Shown one piece after another: positions 21,801 to 32,448 of a DNA stretch of 64,000 bases. The notes beneath the pieces are model-generated. The model made no database searches and was not told where the DNA came from. It saw only the letters and a program-made list of their open reading frames with translations. The translations under genes and the position numbers were made by a program. The first letter of the stretch is position 1. Each line of letters starts with the position of its first letter. Origin of the DNA: Favolaschia claudopus (taxonomy: Eukaryota > Basidiomycota > Agaricomycetes > Agaricales > Mycenaceae); the NCBI GenBank assembly GCA_037176885.1, contig JAWWNJ010000001.1, forward strand, positions 682,001 to 746,000, given 5' to 3'.

Positions 21801-23370
21801 ACAAGTCTTCCTTGGACCCTGACGGTCCACTTCGGGGGGAGATTGTGGTAAGTTTCGTACATAACCTTGGTCATTCGATAAATGCTCATCTGGCGTTTGT
21901 AGCTTGGAAGGTGGTGATCATTCGTTTCAACCGTCACTTTTCTTTGACACGTACGCCAGATACCCGATGCGCGAACCTTCGGATATGCAAAAGGTTGGCG
22001 GAACATCATACGATGGAGCTTACGCTCACTGCGGATAGGTCATGGCCGTGGACATTCCCGAGCTAGCACCATATCTCGATGTGTTGGTGGTACCAATACA
22101 GGGCTCTAGGAGTTTGGCGTCTTTACTTGCCGGCGGAGGCATGTTCCGCTTTCTCTAATTCATAGCTCGAGCTGACGCTTATCTCAGATACTGATGGCGG
22201 TGGGCATCCTTCTACATGGATAGTGTGCGAGTGTCTTTCTCAAATCTTTGACAGACGAAGTCATCATCATCCGGGACCCAAATATCGTCGGGCCATTTCA
22301 AAATCAGGCTTTCGTTCCACCGCCGGCAGATTTCTTGTCAACTAACTTCGAGCGTCGGGTGCAGACTGTCACCGAGTTCGGGCGGAAACTACAAGCTTTG
22401 GACGTCAAGAAAGCTCAACCAATGTTCCAGGAGGAACTCCTAATCGGCCTCAGCGATGCGAAGGTGGGTATATACTCCAAATACCACGATGTCGCAGCGT
22501 GGGAGTGGGGGCTGGACGATCGTCGCACGAGGCGCATCGCACAGATGTAATTTGCACACTTTTCGGCAGACGTCCTTACTGAGACGACGTAGGACTGCGA
22601 CTCTACTGGACGCGAGCAAGACCGGTCTCCGACTCAAACCGGACGTCGGGCTGCGCGATCAAGGTGTCTTCAATCGCATACCACGTCCCCATTGCTTTGA
22701 TACCAAAGACGGTATTCAGAGGAAACGCAAGCTGGGCCCATTCGTCCTAGACTCCCTCCTTGCGGCCGGCACTTCGCAGAAGGACCAGTTGCTCCAGCAA
22801 TTCGAGAAAACAACTGCCATTCACCTCGGCGTCAGGGAAAATCGACCCGACCTGGAGCCACACGTAGACTTGGACAATCCACCAGACCCCGACATCGAAG
22901 GGGCGTATCATCGGCTGACTCAAATCGGCAAGGAGAGCAATGCTTCCATTGCTGAAGACCTGGAGGCCATTCGCGCACATATCCACCCGTTGCGCGTCAA
23001 GTACAAGGACCTCATTCAAGAACTTGCGAAAGAGAAGGATAAACAGCAGGATCAACCTCAGTCCAATCAGGAACACGGGAATAAGCCCTTCGAGAACGCG
23101 ATGCTTGGCCTCATTCGCAACTTTCGACAACCCGTCAAGAATTTAAAGATTCTACACCTCATCGGAGATGTGGACGAGATCAAAGCCAGCTGGGCGTTCC
23201 ACCTTGGACAAAAGTTCGGTTTCTCGATGGCGTTCCGAGACATTTGCGAACTGAAACGGACGGCCGAGCTGAAGTGCGGCCCATTCAACAAAGTCGCTAT
23301 CATCGATGACGCGAAAAGCATGGCGGCGCCTGCTCGGAGACTCTTGAAGCATATGGGAGAGGAAAAGTAA
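18891..23370 (+). CDS. RNA-dependent RNA polymerase, QDE-1/Rdp1 family (paralog A)
   Basis: A many-intron gene. The proposed start is a 15-nt first exon (18891-18905) spliced to 18978; an ATG at 18978 is the alternative. A Ser/Thr-rich N-terminus precedes the conserved region. Landmarks in order are GVQWELVRGIMNGAWTWEDV, MTDGCGFINRAA, GSKGVWIIHPSDD, PRIWIRYSQKKI, ILSHNGVPSEVF, DPSGLLHEGQVFY and VMAVDIPELAPYLDVLVV. The catalytic DTDGD is carried on a 12-nt microexon at 22188-22199 flanked by introns 22139-22187 and 22200-22254. The upstream intron has a GC donor. All three catalytic aspartates are present. The family copies single-stranded RNA into dsRNA for RNA silencing. One junction near 21846-21910 is awkward: the strong GTAAGT donor does not keep frame with the best acceptor, though a weaker GTTTCG donor does. 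Confidence 0.85.
22188..22199 (+). other. 12-nt catalytic microexon of RdRP A
   Basis: These 12 nt lie between an AG acceptor (ATCTCAG) and a GTGGGC donor. Joined to the flanking exons they encode the core of GGDTDGDEV. Skipping it would remove the catalytic aspartates without shifting the frame. The same 12-nt exon exists in paralog B. Confidence 0.8.
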
Positions 23371-24098
23371 TTGTATCATTATTTTCTTGGATTTTGGGGC
23401 GGATTCAGATGGCTGTGTATGATATCTTGTTTCGGGTGTTCTGACGATCGATCTCCAGTTTGACCGGTTACTCCCTCGACCAATCGACCACCTCAAGGCT
23501 TCAAGCTCTCAAGGCACGGCACCCGACCTCGTCAAAATTGAATTCGCATCAAACACGCCTTCAATACGCAATGTGTGCCGCAAACGTCTGGCATCCAGTA
23601 TTCAAGCTCAAGCGCTCGAGTGTGATCCCTCCAATCCTTCAAATACAATTTGAATGCGACCACCATCCGTCAAAGCACGCTTTGAGGCGGCAGTTGTATC
23701 GTGAACGTCGACTACCCTCAAACCATCCCAAACATCAAGTTCGTCATGAGAAAAACTTCCGACTCGCACCAGCCAAAGTTTTATGCAAATCTTGTCATCT
23801 TTCAGTTCGCGAAATATCGACTAGTGGCAAGATCTCTGCCTTATTCGCAAGTATCTTTGCAGACTTCCAGATTGCAAGTCGGAATCGCTATCGTAGTGAA
23901 TCCCAGTCAGTACTACCGCTGTGTAACTTGGTAGACTTCGATATTCAATCTCAGACCACTTATGACCGGTTTATGATTACATCGCCAAATTCAGGCTTGC
24001 TTTTGACCACATCATACAAACCGCGGCTCGCAAACGTCCTCGTTCTCGACATCACCGTACTTTCGTCGCCGGAGCCTACGCGCCCCTCATTGGGTTAA
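23371..24098. other. intergenic interval with an unconvincing open frame
   Basis: About 730 bp between RdRP A and an F-box gene. A plus-strand frame is open across most of it but has no domain-like segments. It is treated as the downstream gene's upstream region. Confidence 0.4.
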
Positions 24099-25343
24099 AT
24101 GTCGGTTGAAGAGTTCCGAAGGCAATTAGAAAAGCTCGACACCGAAATTGATGTGCAGAGCAAAGCGCTTGAAGAGTTGAAGCGCGACCGACGTCGCGTG
24201 CAGCACCAGCTCAATGCCATTCTAGACCCCATCGCACGTCTTCCCCTCGAGATCTCGTCTGAAATATTCCTACAAACTCTTGATTCGTTCTCGACACCGG
24301 GAGCCCTGCACGCTCCCATGCTGTTTCTCAATGTCTGCAATTCCTGGACCCGCATTGCGCTTTCTATCCCTGCTTTATGGGCGTCGATTCGCGTCGCATT
24401 TCCATGCGGCGAATACTTCAGCGAACTCTTGTCAATTTGGCTGGCACGCGCTGGCAATCGCCCTCTTTCCGTTTCCTTGGAGGGCACCTTCGATCACGAT
24501 ATTGTCGACTTGATCTGGGAGCGAGCGGAGAAACTGAAGCACATACAGATTTGTTTCGAGGGAAAGATTCATGATAGCTGGAAATGGAATTTTTGGCATA
24601 CGCTTCCAGAATCGCTCCCGTCCTTGGAGACTTTGACCTTTCGCGGCTCCCCCAATGTCATTGTTGGTATTCGTCTCCCTATCCCTCGGCTTCTCGACTT
24701 CTTTGAGCTGGCTCCAAACCTCCTCGAGTGCGTCCTAGTCAACATAGAAACTACGTACCAAGTCTGTGCGACAACCAGGCTTCCCAACCTTCTAAAATTC
24801 TCGTTTGGTGAAGAAACGGATGGTCCTACCAGGGACAACATCCTTCTCTCCTCACTCTCGCTTCCCCGACTCCGAAGCCTCTCTGTATCGCTTGAAGAGG
24901 ACGATAGCGATCGTACCCTCGTCGGCTTCCTCGAAGCCTGCACACCCCCTCTCCAACAATTAATCCTGTACCTGTCCCGGAGGTCGAGTTTCCTGGAATG
25001 CCTTTGCTTGGTGCCAGAACTCGAACGGCTCGAGGTCTGGTGGCTCGAGTGGCAGCAAGCGGAGGACCTGTTTACCGCGCTCAAGGAAATCCCGTCCCTG
25101 CTTCCTCGCCTGACGACTCTGTGCCTTCGCCACAGCAGTCTTCAACCTGATCCGATGCCGCACTCGTTATGGCACGGTTTGTCCGCAGCACTTGTCGGTC
25201 GGCGTGCGCAATTGAGAGATTTCCACCTCTCTCTGCCACATCCGTCTGGCGGGCCGCCTCCCTTGGATGTTATAGCTTCCCTGCGAGAGCTAATGGCTGA
25301 CGGTGTATCCATACACATAACTGGCGTGGCACTCCGTTCCTAG
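24099..25343 (+). CDS. F-box/LRR-type protein, intronless
   Basis: A single uninterrupted frame of 414 codons, which is unusual in this intron-rich window. The N-terminus is a coiled coil (EEFRRQLEKLDTEIDVQSKA, KALEELKRDRRRVQHQL). A typical Agaricomycete F-box-like segment follows: ARLPLEISSEIFLQTL, then VCNSWTRIALSIPALWASI. The rest is Leu-rich with repeat-like LPSLETLTFRG, APNLLECVLV and PRLRSLSVSL segments. F-box proteins recruit substrates to SCF ubiquitin ligases, but most members of this fungal expansion have no known target. It is convergent with the DUF6534 gene, with only about 130 bp between them. Confidence 0.8.
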   Translation: MSVEEFRRQLEKLDTEIDVQSKALEELKRDRRRVQHQLNAILDPIARLPLEISSEIFLQTLDSFSTPGALHAPMLFLNVCNSWTRIALSIPALWASIRVAFPCGEYFSELLSIWLARAGNRPLSVSLEGTFDHDIVDLIWERAEKLKHIQICFEGKIHDSWKWNFWHTLPESLPSLETLTFRGSPNVIVGIRLPIPRLLDFFELAPNLLECVLVNIETTYQVCATTRLPNLLKFSFGEETDGPTRDNILLSSLSLPRLRSLSVSLEEDDSDRTLVGFLEACTPPLQQLILYLSRRSSFLECLCLVPELERLEVWWLEWQQAEDLFTALKEIPSLLPRLTTLCLRHSSLQPDPMPHSLWHGLSAALVGRRAQLRDFHLSLPHPSGGPPPLDVIASLRELMADGVSIHITGVALRS

Positions 25344-25476
25344 AAAACAAATGCTTTTGCTACTTGATACAGGGGGCGCTATGCATACACAGCGCGTCCC
25401 AACAGCTTTCCGCCGTCCCTATTATGTGTCAACGTACAAGTATATACAAGTCCGCACGTATATCTGCGCTCAGCGC

Positions 25477-27441
25477 TCAACGCCGACCCTTCCCTGAAAC
25501 ATACATCGAAGCAGGCTCGTACTGTACACTTCTCGTCGTCTCCACAGTGATTTGTAGCTCCTTCAAGAGCGACGAAGTTAATATGACGATTGGGGTCAGC
25601 AGAGGATGGACAGACCTTCGGCGAAGTCCCAGCATAATCATCCATGTGGTAATCCCCCGCTGGCGTCGAATGCGCGCCGTACGGCCCTGCTGCTTTGGTA
25701 CTGCGGTGGTGCGATGAGGAGTCGACGAAGATGACTGGGCCGCGATCGACAGATGTAGCTGGTGCACGAGACTGGCGAATGTTTTGCCGGGTGTTGAGTC
25801 TACGCATGGATGAGATGGTGGCGGCGAGGAAATCGAGGTGTGCCTCACGTTACTAGAAGCGAGTTGGCGTATACTTTGGATTCGTTGAGCGCGTGGATTT
25901 ACGGTAGGGAGTAGGAACCTCACGCTTTCCGATGACAAAGTGAAGCCCGAGGAATATCAGGTTGTGCGACATGACGACCCACTGAGGATGGGAAGTCAGA
26001 TGAGGCGGACGAAGGCGCGAGCAGACGTACGCATATCAAGGACAGGATGGTGCCGATGCTAGCGAAGACAATTAACCACCTTGATTACGCCCTATCAACG
26101 CGTCCGCTCACCATGTCAGACTGCCCGTCTCGAAGGCATATAGAATCAGTTTGTCAATAACATGCTTCAAGCTACAGCCCAGGGTAGTCAGTAGCGAAGC
26201 CGGGGTACAAGGGTGAATGAAGACTGACTGCCCGGCGTCCGGCCGTGTGGAGTGGAAGAGGTAGAAGATGAGAGCCGTGATGAGGACGTCGACGGCGGAT
26301 GAGACCGAGAGACCGAGGGTGAAGATCCACTGAGGAAAGATGGTTCAGCGAGGGTTGCAGTGGGCGAGCAATGTGTCGTGCTTACTCGAGCGTGTAACTT
26401 GAATGTGTCGAAAGCGTTGTAGTGGAACCTGACAATATGATGAGTTCTCGGTGTTCCGGATGACTTCTGAATGCCCGCGTACATTTGAGAGGTCGTCGCT
26501 AGCAAGCGCAGTTGTAAGTAACAATATCATGAAGGGTTGCAGGTTGCATAGACAGCATACCTGTTGCAGAGCCGAGACGAAGTAGAGCGAGGATAAACTG
26601 GGCATAATGCTTAGAGCGGCGCCGGAACGAGTGGAAGAGGTGCGCATACCACCGGCGCTACCATGACCCAATTACGCTTGCTGAGCAGCCAGATCCGGTG
26701 TGCAAAGAAACTTGAGTACAAAATTGAATAAAATCGCAATAAGGACGATGAAAAGCATACCAGTGGACTAAGAAGGTTAACATAGCCTAGTCGCCCGTCA
26801 TGTCAGGTTACCCGGCGACACGACCAGGGCACAGTCTGCTCACCGTCAAAACCACTGTCAACTACATGTCAAATATGAGAGGCGGGAAACACGGGGCACA
26901 AGGCTCGAAGCGTACAGATATGCTCCTGTAACGAAATTTGAAGGGTCGGTCGTTCGGTCTTGCGCATAGGTAAAGAGACGCACCATGGAATGGAATTGAT
27001 CTTCGAATCATCTCCATAGAAGATAATTAAGTAGTCCCACATTCCTGTCCATATAAACGCGGTGTGCAGGGTGTCCAGAGCCCTAAACCAAAAAATGTGT
27101 CGGCCGAACGGGAGAGTACGCGACGAATTCAGAGGCTCACCATACGGCGACAACCTGAAGACCGCGAATGTCCCCCAGTGAATCAAACACATCGCATCCA
27201 AAAGCAAGGAAAGCAGCTCACAAGGGATTTAAACCCCAGCGGGTCCGCCTTATACGAACGAAAATAAAGTAGCGTCTGAAGGTGAACGACGCCAGAAAAC
27301 CTGTGATCCAATGCTCCGATGAGGGACGATGCGTTAACAAGTGTCTTGAAATGAGGTGACTGACATAGAAGCGAAAAACGCGCCGATGAGCAGGGCGCCT
27401 AGCGTTCTGGGGACATCGATGTTGATACCTGGCGCGGACAT
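25477..27441 (-). CDS. DUF6534-type multi-pass membrane protein built from microexons
   Basis: Minus-strand gene starting MSAPGINIDVPRTLGALLIG at 27441 and ending at 25477. Spliced segments recover the family pattern: GVVHLQTLLYFRSYKADPLG, FKSLVVAVWALDTLHTAFIW, GMWDYLIIFYGDDSKINSIP, LTVVLTAMLTFLVHCFFAHR, KLHARWIFTLGLSVSSAVDV, VIDKLILYAFETGSLTW and NLIFLGLHFVIGK, then a polar tail. This fits the roughly seven-helix DUF6534 family, which is abundant in Agaricomycetes and of unknown function. Four exons are tiny: 14 nt (27141-27154), 10 nt (26916-26925), 18 nt (26844-26861) and 26 nt (26761-26786). Each is bounded by GT/AG and is needed to keep frame. Without them the gene looks frameshifted. 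Exact joins in the C-terminal third are less certain. Confidence 0.78.
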
Positions 27442-27942
27442 GAGAAGAGGGCGCGCGAAGTCGTGCGCTCCTGCATTCGGCTGTGGTCAAGACTTAAGAA
27501 TGGCTTGGAAGTTGGTGCCTTGGATAATTAGATTGTCATCAGATTGAATCAAGGTGTAATCCGCTTTCCCCAAAGGATGATACTCCGACTTGTACGCGTG
27601 GATATGTTTCACGCGCGTTTTGGACTAGCGCATCACGCGTAATTTCGGGATCAAGGTGGGGAGGCATTTGAAATAATTGCTAGCGGAGATCTGTAACGAA
27701 TATATGACGGACTGACTGGGTCGGGCCATCTGAAGCCATAGATTACCGACATAAAGCGCCGCCGCGTCGCGAATTTCCTGTTCGCTGATAGCTCATAGCT
27801 GCCCTGGCTACTCAGGTCCCCGCGTTTCGCAACAAGGGACTTACCCTGAGCCAAGATAATGTTAACAGCATGACAAATCTGCATAGTTTTGAAACGCATA
27901 TGCCACATGAAAGTGAATACCGACGCAGCAAGCACAGTATAA
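27442..27942. other. interval between DUF6534 and eL28 genes
   Basis: About 500 bp upstream of the DUF6534 start and downstream of the eL28 stop. No gene is supported. Confidence 0.4.
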
Positions 27943-28941
27943 TCAAACGAGGTCTGGTAAATCATCATCATCATCCCCCCCGCTCGCCTTGGCTTTCCGT
28001 GTCGCTGTGGGAGCAGCGCCGACTTTCGTCTTCTTCGACCGCGACTTCTTCGCGGGGTATTGCTTGGGCTCTTTCTGAGCGGCGAGCAGAGCGGAAACAC
28101 GCGCGATGGCGGCCTGGAATGAAGGGTCATGTCAGCTAAGAACGACAGAAGGAAGGAAGTAAAAGAAGGATAAAGATAAAATCGACAAAAATGTGAGCGC
28201 CAACGAGTCGGACTGATCGCGTCGAGCGACGAACGAGGCCCGATAGCGACATGGCGCGATATCCACAGAGGTTTGATCGGCCCCAAATGAATGAGCGTTT
28301 TTATTGCACACATGTCCACGCCCAGCTTTCCTTCTGATGTCCAGTGGGTTCTAACGAGAGTGCGGTTTGAAGAGAGTAGCCAGAGAAAAAAAGAGAAAAG
28401 AGAGAAGTATGCAACGAAGGTACTGACGGTACGGAGGTCGGGCCTCCCGGCTTTCTTGGAGGTGATCGAGGAAACTATGCCAGCCGCCCGACGAGGGCCC
28501 GTGCGTGCGCGGACGACGTCGGTGGAGGTTGCCCGCGAGACGGCGTGCGGGGATGCCTTTTTCTTGCGAGAAATGATTTGGACGCCGTTGCCCGAGTCGA
28601 CAATGTGGATTGTCTGGAAAAAAGTCTACGTCAGGGCCTTGCCTCATTTAGTACTCAAAAAAAATGGTACAGACCCCGTTGTTGGCTAGTCCGGAGAATT
28701 TGTGGGAGTGGATGTTACGGATGTTGCCCTACACAACACCGCGAGTCAGTACTCAAAAGATATTCAATTGGGACGACGCCGCTCACATTCTCCTTCGAGA
28801 AAATCCGACCAACTTCAGCGCCGCGCTTCACTTGGAAGGAATTGTTTTGCTACGCAGTGGAGGACGTATCAGCCAGCGTTAGACACTATGGGTGGGCAGG
28901 CGACATACGCGGAGGAGAAGCCATTGAAGGTCGGTCGACAT
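27943..28941 (-). CDS. RPL28: 60S ribosomal protein eL28
   Basis: Five exons on the minus strand, each too short to stand out as an open frame. The first (ATG at 28941) gives MSTDLQWLLLR. The next reads QNNSFQVKRGAEVGRIFSKE, then NIRNIHSHKFSGLANNG, then TIHIVDSGNGVQIISRKKKA and RTGPRRAAGIVSSITSKKAG with RPDLR. The last is AAIARVSALLAAQKEPKQYP followed by a Lys-rich, acidic tail ending DDDDDLPDLV. This is the full order of ribosomal protein L28e, including the diagnostic DLQW start, the HSxKxSGLAN motif and the RxDLR motif. It is a structural protein of the large ribosomal subunit. The basic and acidic tail is longer than in animals. Start and stop are well supported by homology and splice signals. 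Confidence 0.9.
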
Positions 28942-29569
28942 GGTGTAAACGAAGAAATTTAAGGGAAGAGCTGGCTGCCAGTGTGAGAAACTGTGAAGCT
29001 GATTACGTACTTAGCTGGACACTTAGCAAAAGTAAATGAATTAAAATAATCCAATAACTCGATAACTACGCCGCGGCCTCCCCACCCATTCCTCTACTCT
29101 TGCGCTTAGTTGCTTCAAGCTTCAAGCTTCACACCCCTCCCAGCACCTTGCGTACTGGGTCTAGGTCCCGTCTTCCGATCTGTATCCCAACGCAGATTAC
29201 TTACTTGGGAGTCTACACGGCTCAGCGTCGAGTCAGCGAATCAGTCGCGCCGCCGCGCGGAGACTGGGGTCAACTTGACGGGTAGTCGACACCAGTCGGT
29301 TGCCAGTCGGTATTGACGGAAATACACCACGTTGAACACAACCGACTCTCTTTGATCTTCTTACCGTGGACTGGTTCGAGTCTAATCGCGGAGCGGCCCA
29401 ATTCTACCCGCACAAACCACAACCCGGAATCCGCTTCGTTCACTTAACTGCGGACCGTATCAAGTCTCAATTTAAACGATATCTGCCGTGTGTTATACGC
29501 GGCGCAGACTTTCAATTGACTCGGTACCTTGTCACGACTCGGTTTTCTAAATGTCGCCAAGTCACTGGC
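28942..29569. other. divergent intergenic region, eL28 / F-box
   Basis: About 630 bp between divergently transcribed genes, presumably both promoters. A frame open upstream of 29570 in phase with the F-box gene lacks domain character and is not included in the gene. Confidence 0.4.
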
Positions 29570-30777
29570 ATGCTCTCTCAGCTACCACCGGAGCTCGCGG
29601 AGATCATTTTGAGCCACTTGGACTCGGACTGGCTTCGTGCTACAGCCCTAGCATCTTCCTCGCTGCTAGCCCCGAGTCAGCGATGGCTCTTTCGGTCACT
29701 CGTCATTCCCTATGCAAATATTCTAAAGGCCAATTCCCTCTTCACGGTCTCCCGCCACCTATTGGGCTATGTCCATGAGCTGCAGGTTGAGCTCGAAGCC
29801 TCCCTGACCGCTCAAAATCACGTCCTTGCCGCTCTCCTTCCCTCCCTTCATAATTTGACGTGCTTATCCGTCAAAGGGAGAACGGCCGAGTGGAATGATC
29901 TCACTCCTCCCCTCCAGGCTGCGTTTTACGATCTACTTTCATCGGGTCGGCTCCATTCATTGAATTTGGTCGCCGTTGTCGAGATTCCGCTCTCTTTTCT
30001 CATCCTTGCCCTATCTTCCGTCAAAAAGCTGGGTATCTACAGTGTGACTGTAGAAGCTACGGACTCGGAGCTTCCCAGTGCTACATCTGCTCTCCAGACA
30101 GAGGATCTCACTGTCCGTGCCGTGCAGCAAAGCGAGATCCAACCTCTTTTGACTTTTATCATGCAAAGTATCAATGTGGGAGGAGTTACCGTCGAATGCT
30201 TCCGCCGTCTAGCACTAGGAATGAATCGTACGATCAAATCACAATCCCTGCTGCTCATTGTTGCTACATCACGCTCTCTACGCTACCTGCAGCTTCGATG
30301 CGGAGGTACGTTTTTGCTTTCTTTCAGTACGCTTTTTCTCATCGATTTCACCTAGTATTCCAAACCTCTCTCCCTCTTCCGCTTCTTCCTATTCTGCAAG
30401 AACTGGAGCTCAAATTCTATCTTGGCTACAACGTGGGGCTACCGCAAAATCTCTACACCGCCATCGCAGCTCTCCCTACCACTGCCCCCAGTATCGAGGT
30501 CCTGCGCCTCACGTTTCATGGTTCTTTGCCAGAACTTGAAGATCTCGTTCACGACCGCAGTGGCCCCATGACACTGTTCGACGGCACCTGCGCGTATCGC
30601 GAGTGCCTTCCGCGCTTGAGAAAGGTGCATTGTCATGGTTGGAAGGAGGTCGAGACCTCTTCGAGGGAGTGGACGGACTTCAGAGCTTATATACAGGAAA
30701 AGTTTCCTGGGATATGGGATACTGGGATGCTTGAGGTTACCGTCGGGGGGAACGAAGCAGACGATAAGGTGTATTGA
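29570..30777 (+). CDS. F-box/LRR-type protein
   Basis: The start is placed at the ATG beginning MLSQLPPELAEIILSHLDSD, a clear F-box first helix, followed by LLAPSQRWLFRSLVIP. Leu-rich segments follow (ALLPSLHNLTCLSVKG, LHSLNLVAVVEIPLSFLILA). One intron of about 45 nt near 30310-30354 joins YLQLRCGG to VFQTSLPLPLLPILQELELK. The second exon ends at 30777 with an acidic tail. It probably acts as a substrate adaptor of an SCF ubiquitin ligase, with target unknown. The ORF could start about 70 codons earlier, but that stretch looks like leader sequence. Confidence 0.72.
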
Positions 30778-30895
30778 GCTGAGGCTCTGAATCGGGAGTA
30801 CAAGTGAGTGAGAACTATTATACATTTGGTTACACTGCTCTCGTCCTCATTTAGTCGTACAGATATCGTACATTCGATTCACCCATTCTGCGACC

Positions 30896-31390
30896 TCAGA
30901 AATGCATCTCCTTTGCGGGTTGCGCAATACGTCCCGCCGCTCCGAAGGCTCTAGCGTCATTCTTCGGAGTTCTCGTAGGGCGCATCATCTCGGCCTTGCG
31001 CTGGGCGAGCTCCTGGGATTTCCGCTCGTTCTCGTGTTTGGTATCCTTCCGCGGCAGCCCTTCTTCATGAGGAGGAGGGGGCACATGCGCCACCTCTTCT
31101 CGTGCGGCAGGATGGGCGGGGCGGGGATAATCTAGGGGCTCCGTTGAGGCGTCGGCTGCCGGTGCTGCCTCGCTGTCTCTGCAAATGAGTGGAGGGCGAA
31201 AAGGGTTGCTCTGAGACGCACGGAGCGGGGTGTGGTCTGTGTCTTGTGCCGGAAATAGAGTGGCGACGACCGCCGACCTTGACTAGGCGCCAAGAGGTCC
31301 CGTTAGCGTCGACGTCGGGCAGAGGCAAGGTTCCACTCACTAGCAGGAGGGTGGTTGGCGAGGAAATTGGCGACTTGGATGTCGGTCATG
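30896..31390 (-). CDS. possible small charged protein, two or three exons
   Basis: A minus-strand start at 31390 gives MTDIQVANFLANHPPA followed by a GTGAGT donor. The 3' part reads REEVAHVPPPPHEEGLPRKD, then ERKSQELAQRKAEMMRPTRT, and ends IAQPAKEMHF at 30896. The two ends look protein-like and the tail is basic and probably helical. The middle does not connect in one frame with the obvious acceptor, so either an exon is missing from the model or there is a one-base slip. Family not recognised. Confidence 0.35.
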
Positions 31391-32448
31391 TAGGGTTGTT
31401 AGCCTCTTGGGTGGGTGGGTGGGTGGTGGGTGTTAGACAGGGATTCAATGTGGGCGTATAAATACGAAATGGCTCCAATGAGCATCTGACCTACCATAAA
31501 CTCGGGCTATAACTGGCTAGACCTCAAGTGATGTTACTCAAGGATACCTACTCTGGATGTTTTCCCGACGTCTACACATGCCCGGCGAGGTCCAGTGAGA
31601 CCGCCTGGCTACAGAACACGCCTGGACCTTGGCGGTGATGCGCCGCGACATTTAGAGCTTCGGCGAATTTCGGCCGACGCTGCGAAATTATATAATTCAC
31701 GGTAGCCCGCTTCGCGGCAAGGCCCACTATCCGTCATTCCACGTTGAAAAGCCTCCAGACAACCTCCAGACTTATAGTCAGAGACTCAGAGTGGTACTTT
31801 GAAATGAATACATGTACAATACATTGACTCAGACGAAGTCCAAGTGACCGATTCGAGACTCGGAGTCTCAGATAGGGTTGCAGTATTGTGTGGATGCTTT
31901 TCGGTAGGAATTATACTAGCTAGATTCAATTTAGATGAAGCAGACTGCGTTACGATTGCGAATCATGGAGCGCAAAAGAGCCATGCATACGGTGCTGGCG
32001 CAATTCGACGGATGATTCTAGCAAGCAAATCTGAGAACTCACAAGTTAGCTGCTGTCCGGCAGAATGGAAGCTTAGGTAGAGGTGATATAGAGCTGAGAC
32101 TGTGGAGGCTGTAGACAAGGAAGAAAGCGCACGATAAATGTAATGGCGGAGAGAACAAAATGCTCGCTGAGTCTGGGTAGAAAGGGGTAAGTACTCGAGG
32201 GCTATGATTACGCACAGAAAGCCTTAGGCTTGCATGATTAAATCCCTCGACAAGCAATTTGGCTTGAAGCAAAATTGAGCTTGTGATTCATCGCTCTAAA
32301 TTCTGTTCCGCCTCCAAGTGTACTCGTTGGCGGCGACGGGGTCCAGTTTGGGTCGAGTCAAATTTGACAAGAGTGTTGCATCTCTGCGGCATTAAGGAAC
32401 TGTCGCGCTGCGACTCGGAAGGACGCGGTAGAGGCGCGTCAAGAGCAA
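31391..32448. other. intergenic region left of the tandem array
   Basis: About 1 kb without a supported gene. The sequence CAAGAGCA at 32440-32447, directly before the array, is repeated at the right end of every array unit. Confidence 0.4.

Noticed and set aside
22188..22210. Apparent loss of the third catalytic aspartate (DTDGG) in RdRP A, and DYDGG in RdRP B, suggesting dead enzymes
   Set aside because: A second intron follows the GG codons in both genes. Splicing restores DTDGD and DYDGD.
23460..24098. 212-codon plus-strand ORF upstream of the intronless F-box gene
   Set aside because: No domain-like segments, no convincing start context, and repetitive polar composition; treated as non-coding.
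24099..25343. Intronless F-box gene as a possible retrocopy
   Set aside because: No poly(A) tract or target duplication is visible at its ends, and no intron-containing parent is in the window.
27141..27240. Apparent frameshift in the DUF6534 gene between FKSL and LDTLHTAF
   Set aside because: A 14-nt exon with good GT/AG borders restores the family sequence in frame.
29375..29395. GGTTCGAGTCT, resembling a tRNA B box
   Set aside because: No matching A box or cloverleaf stems at the right distance; similar isolated GGTTCGA hits at 8855 and 15402 also failed.
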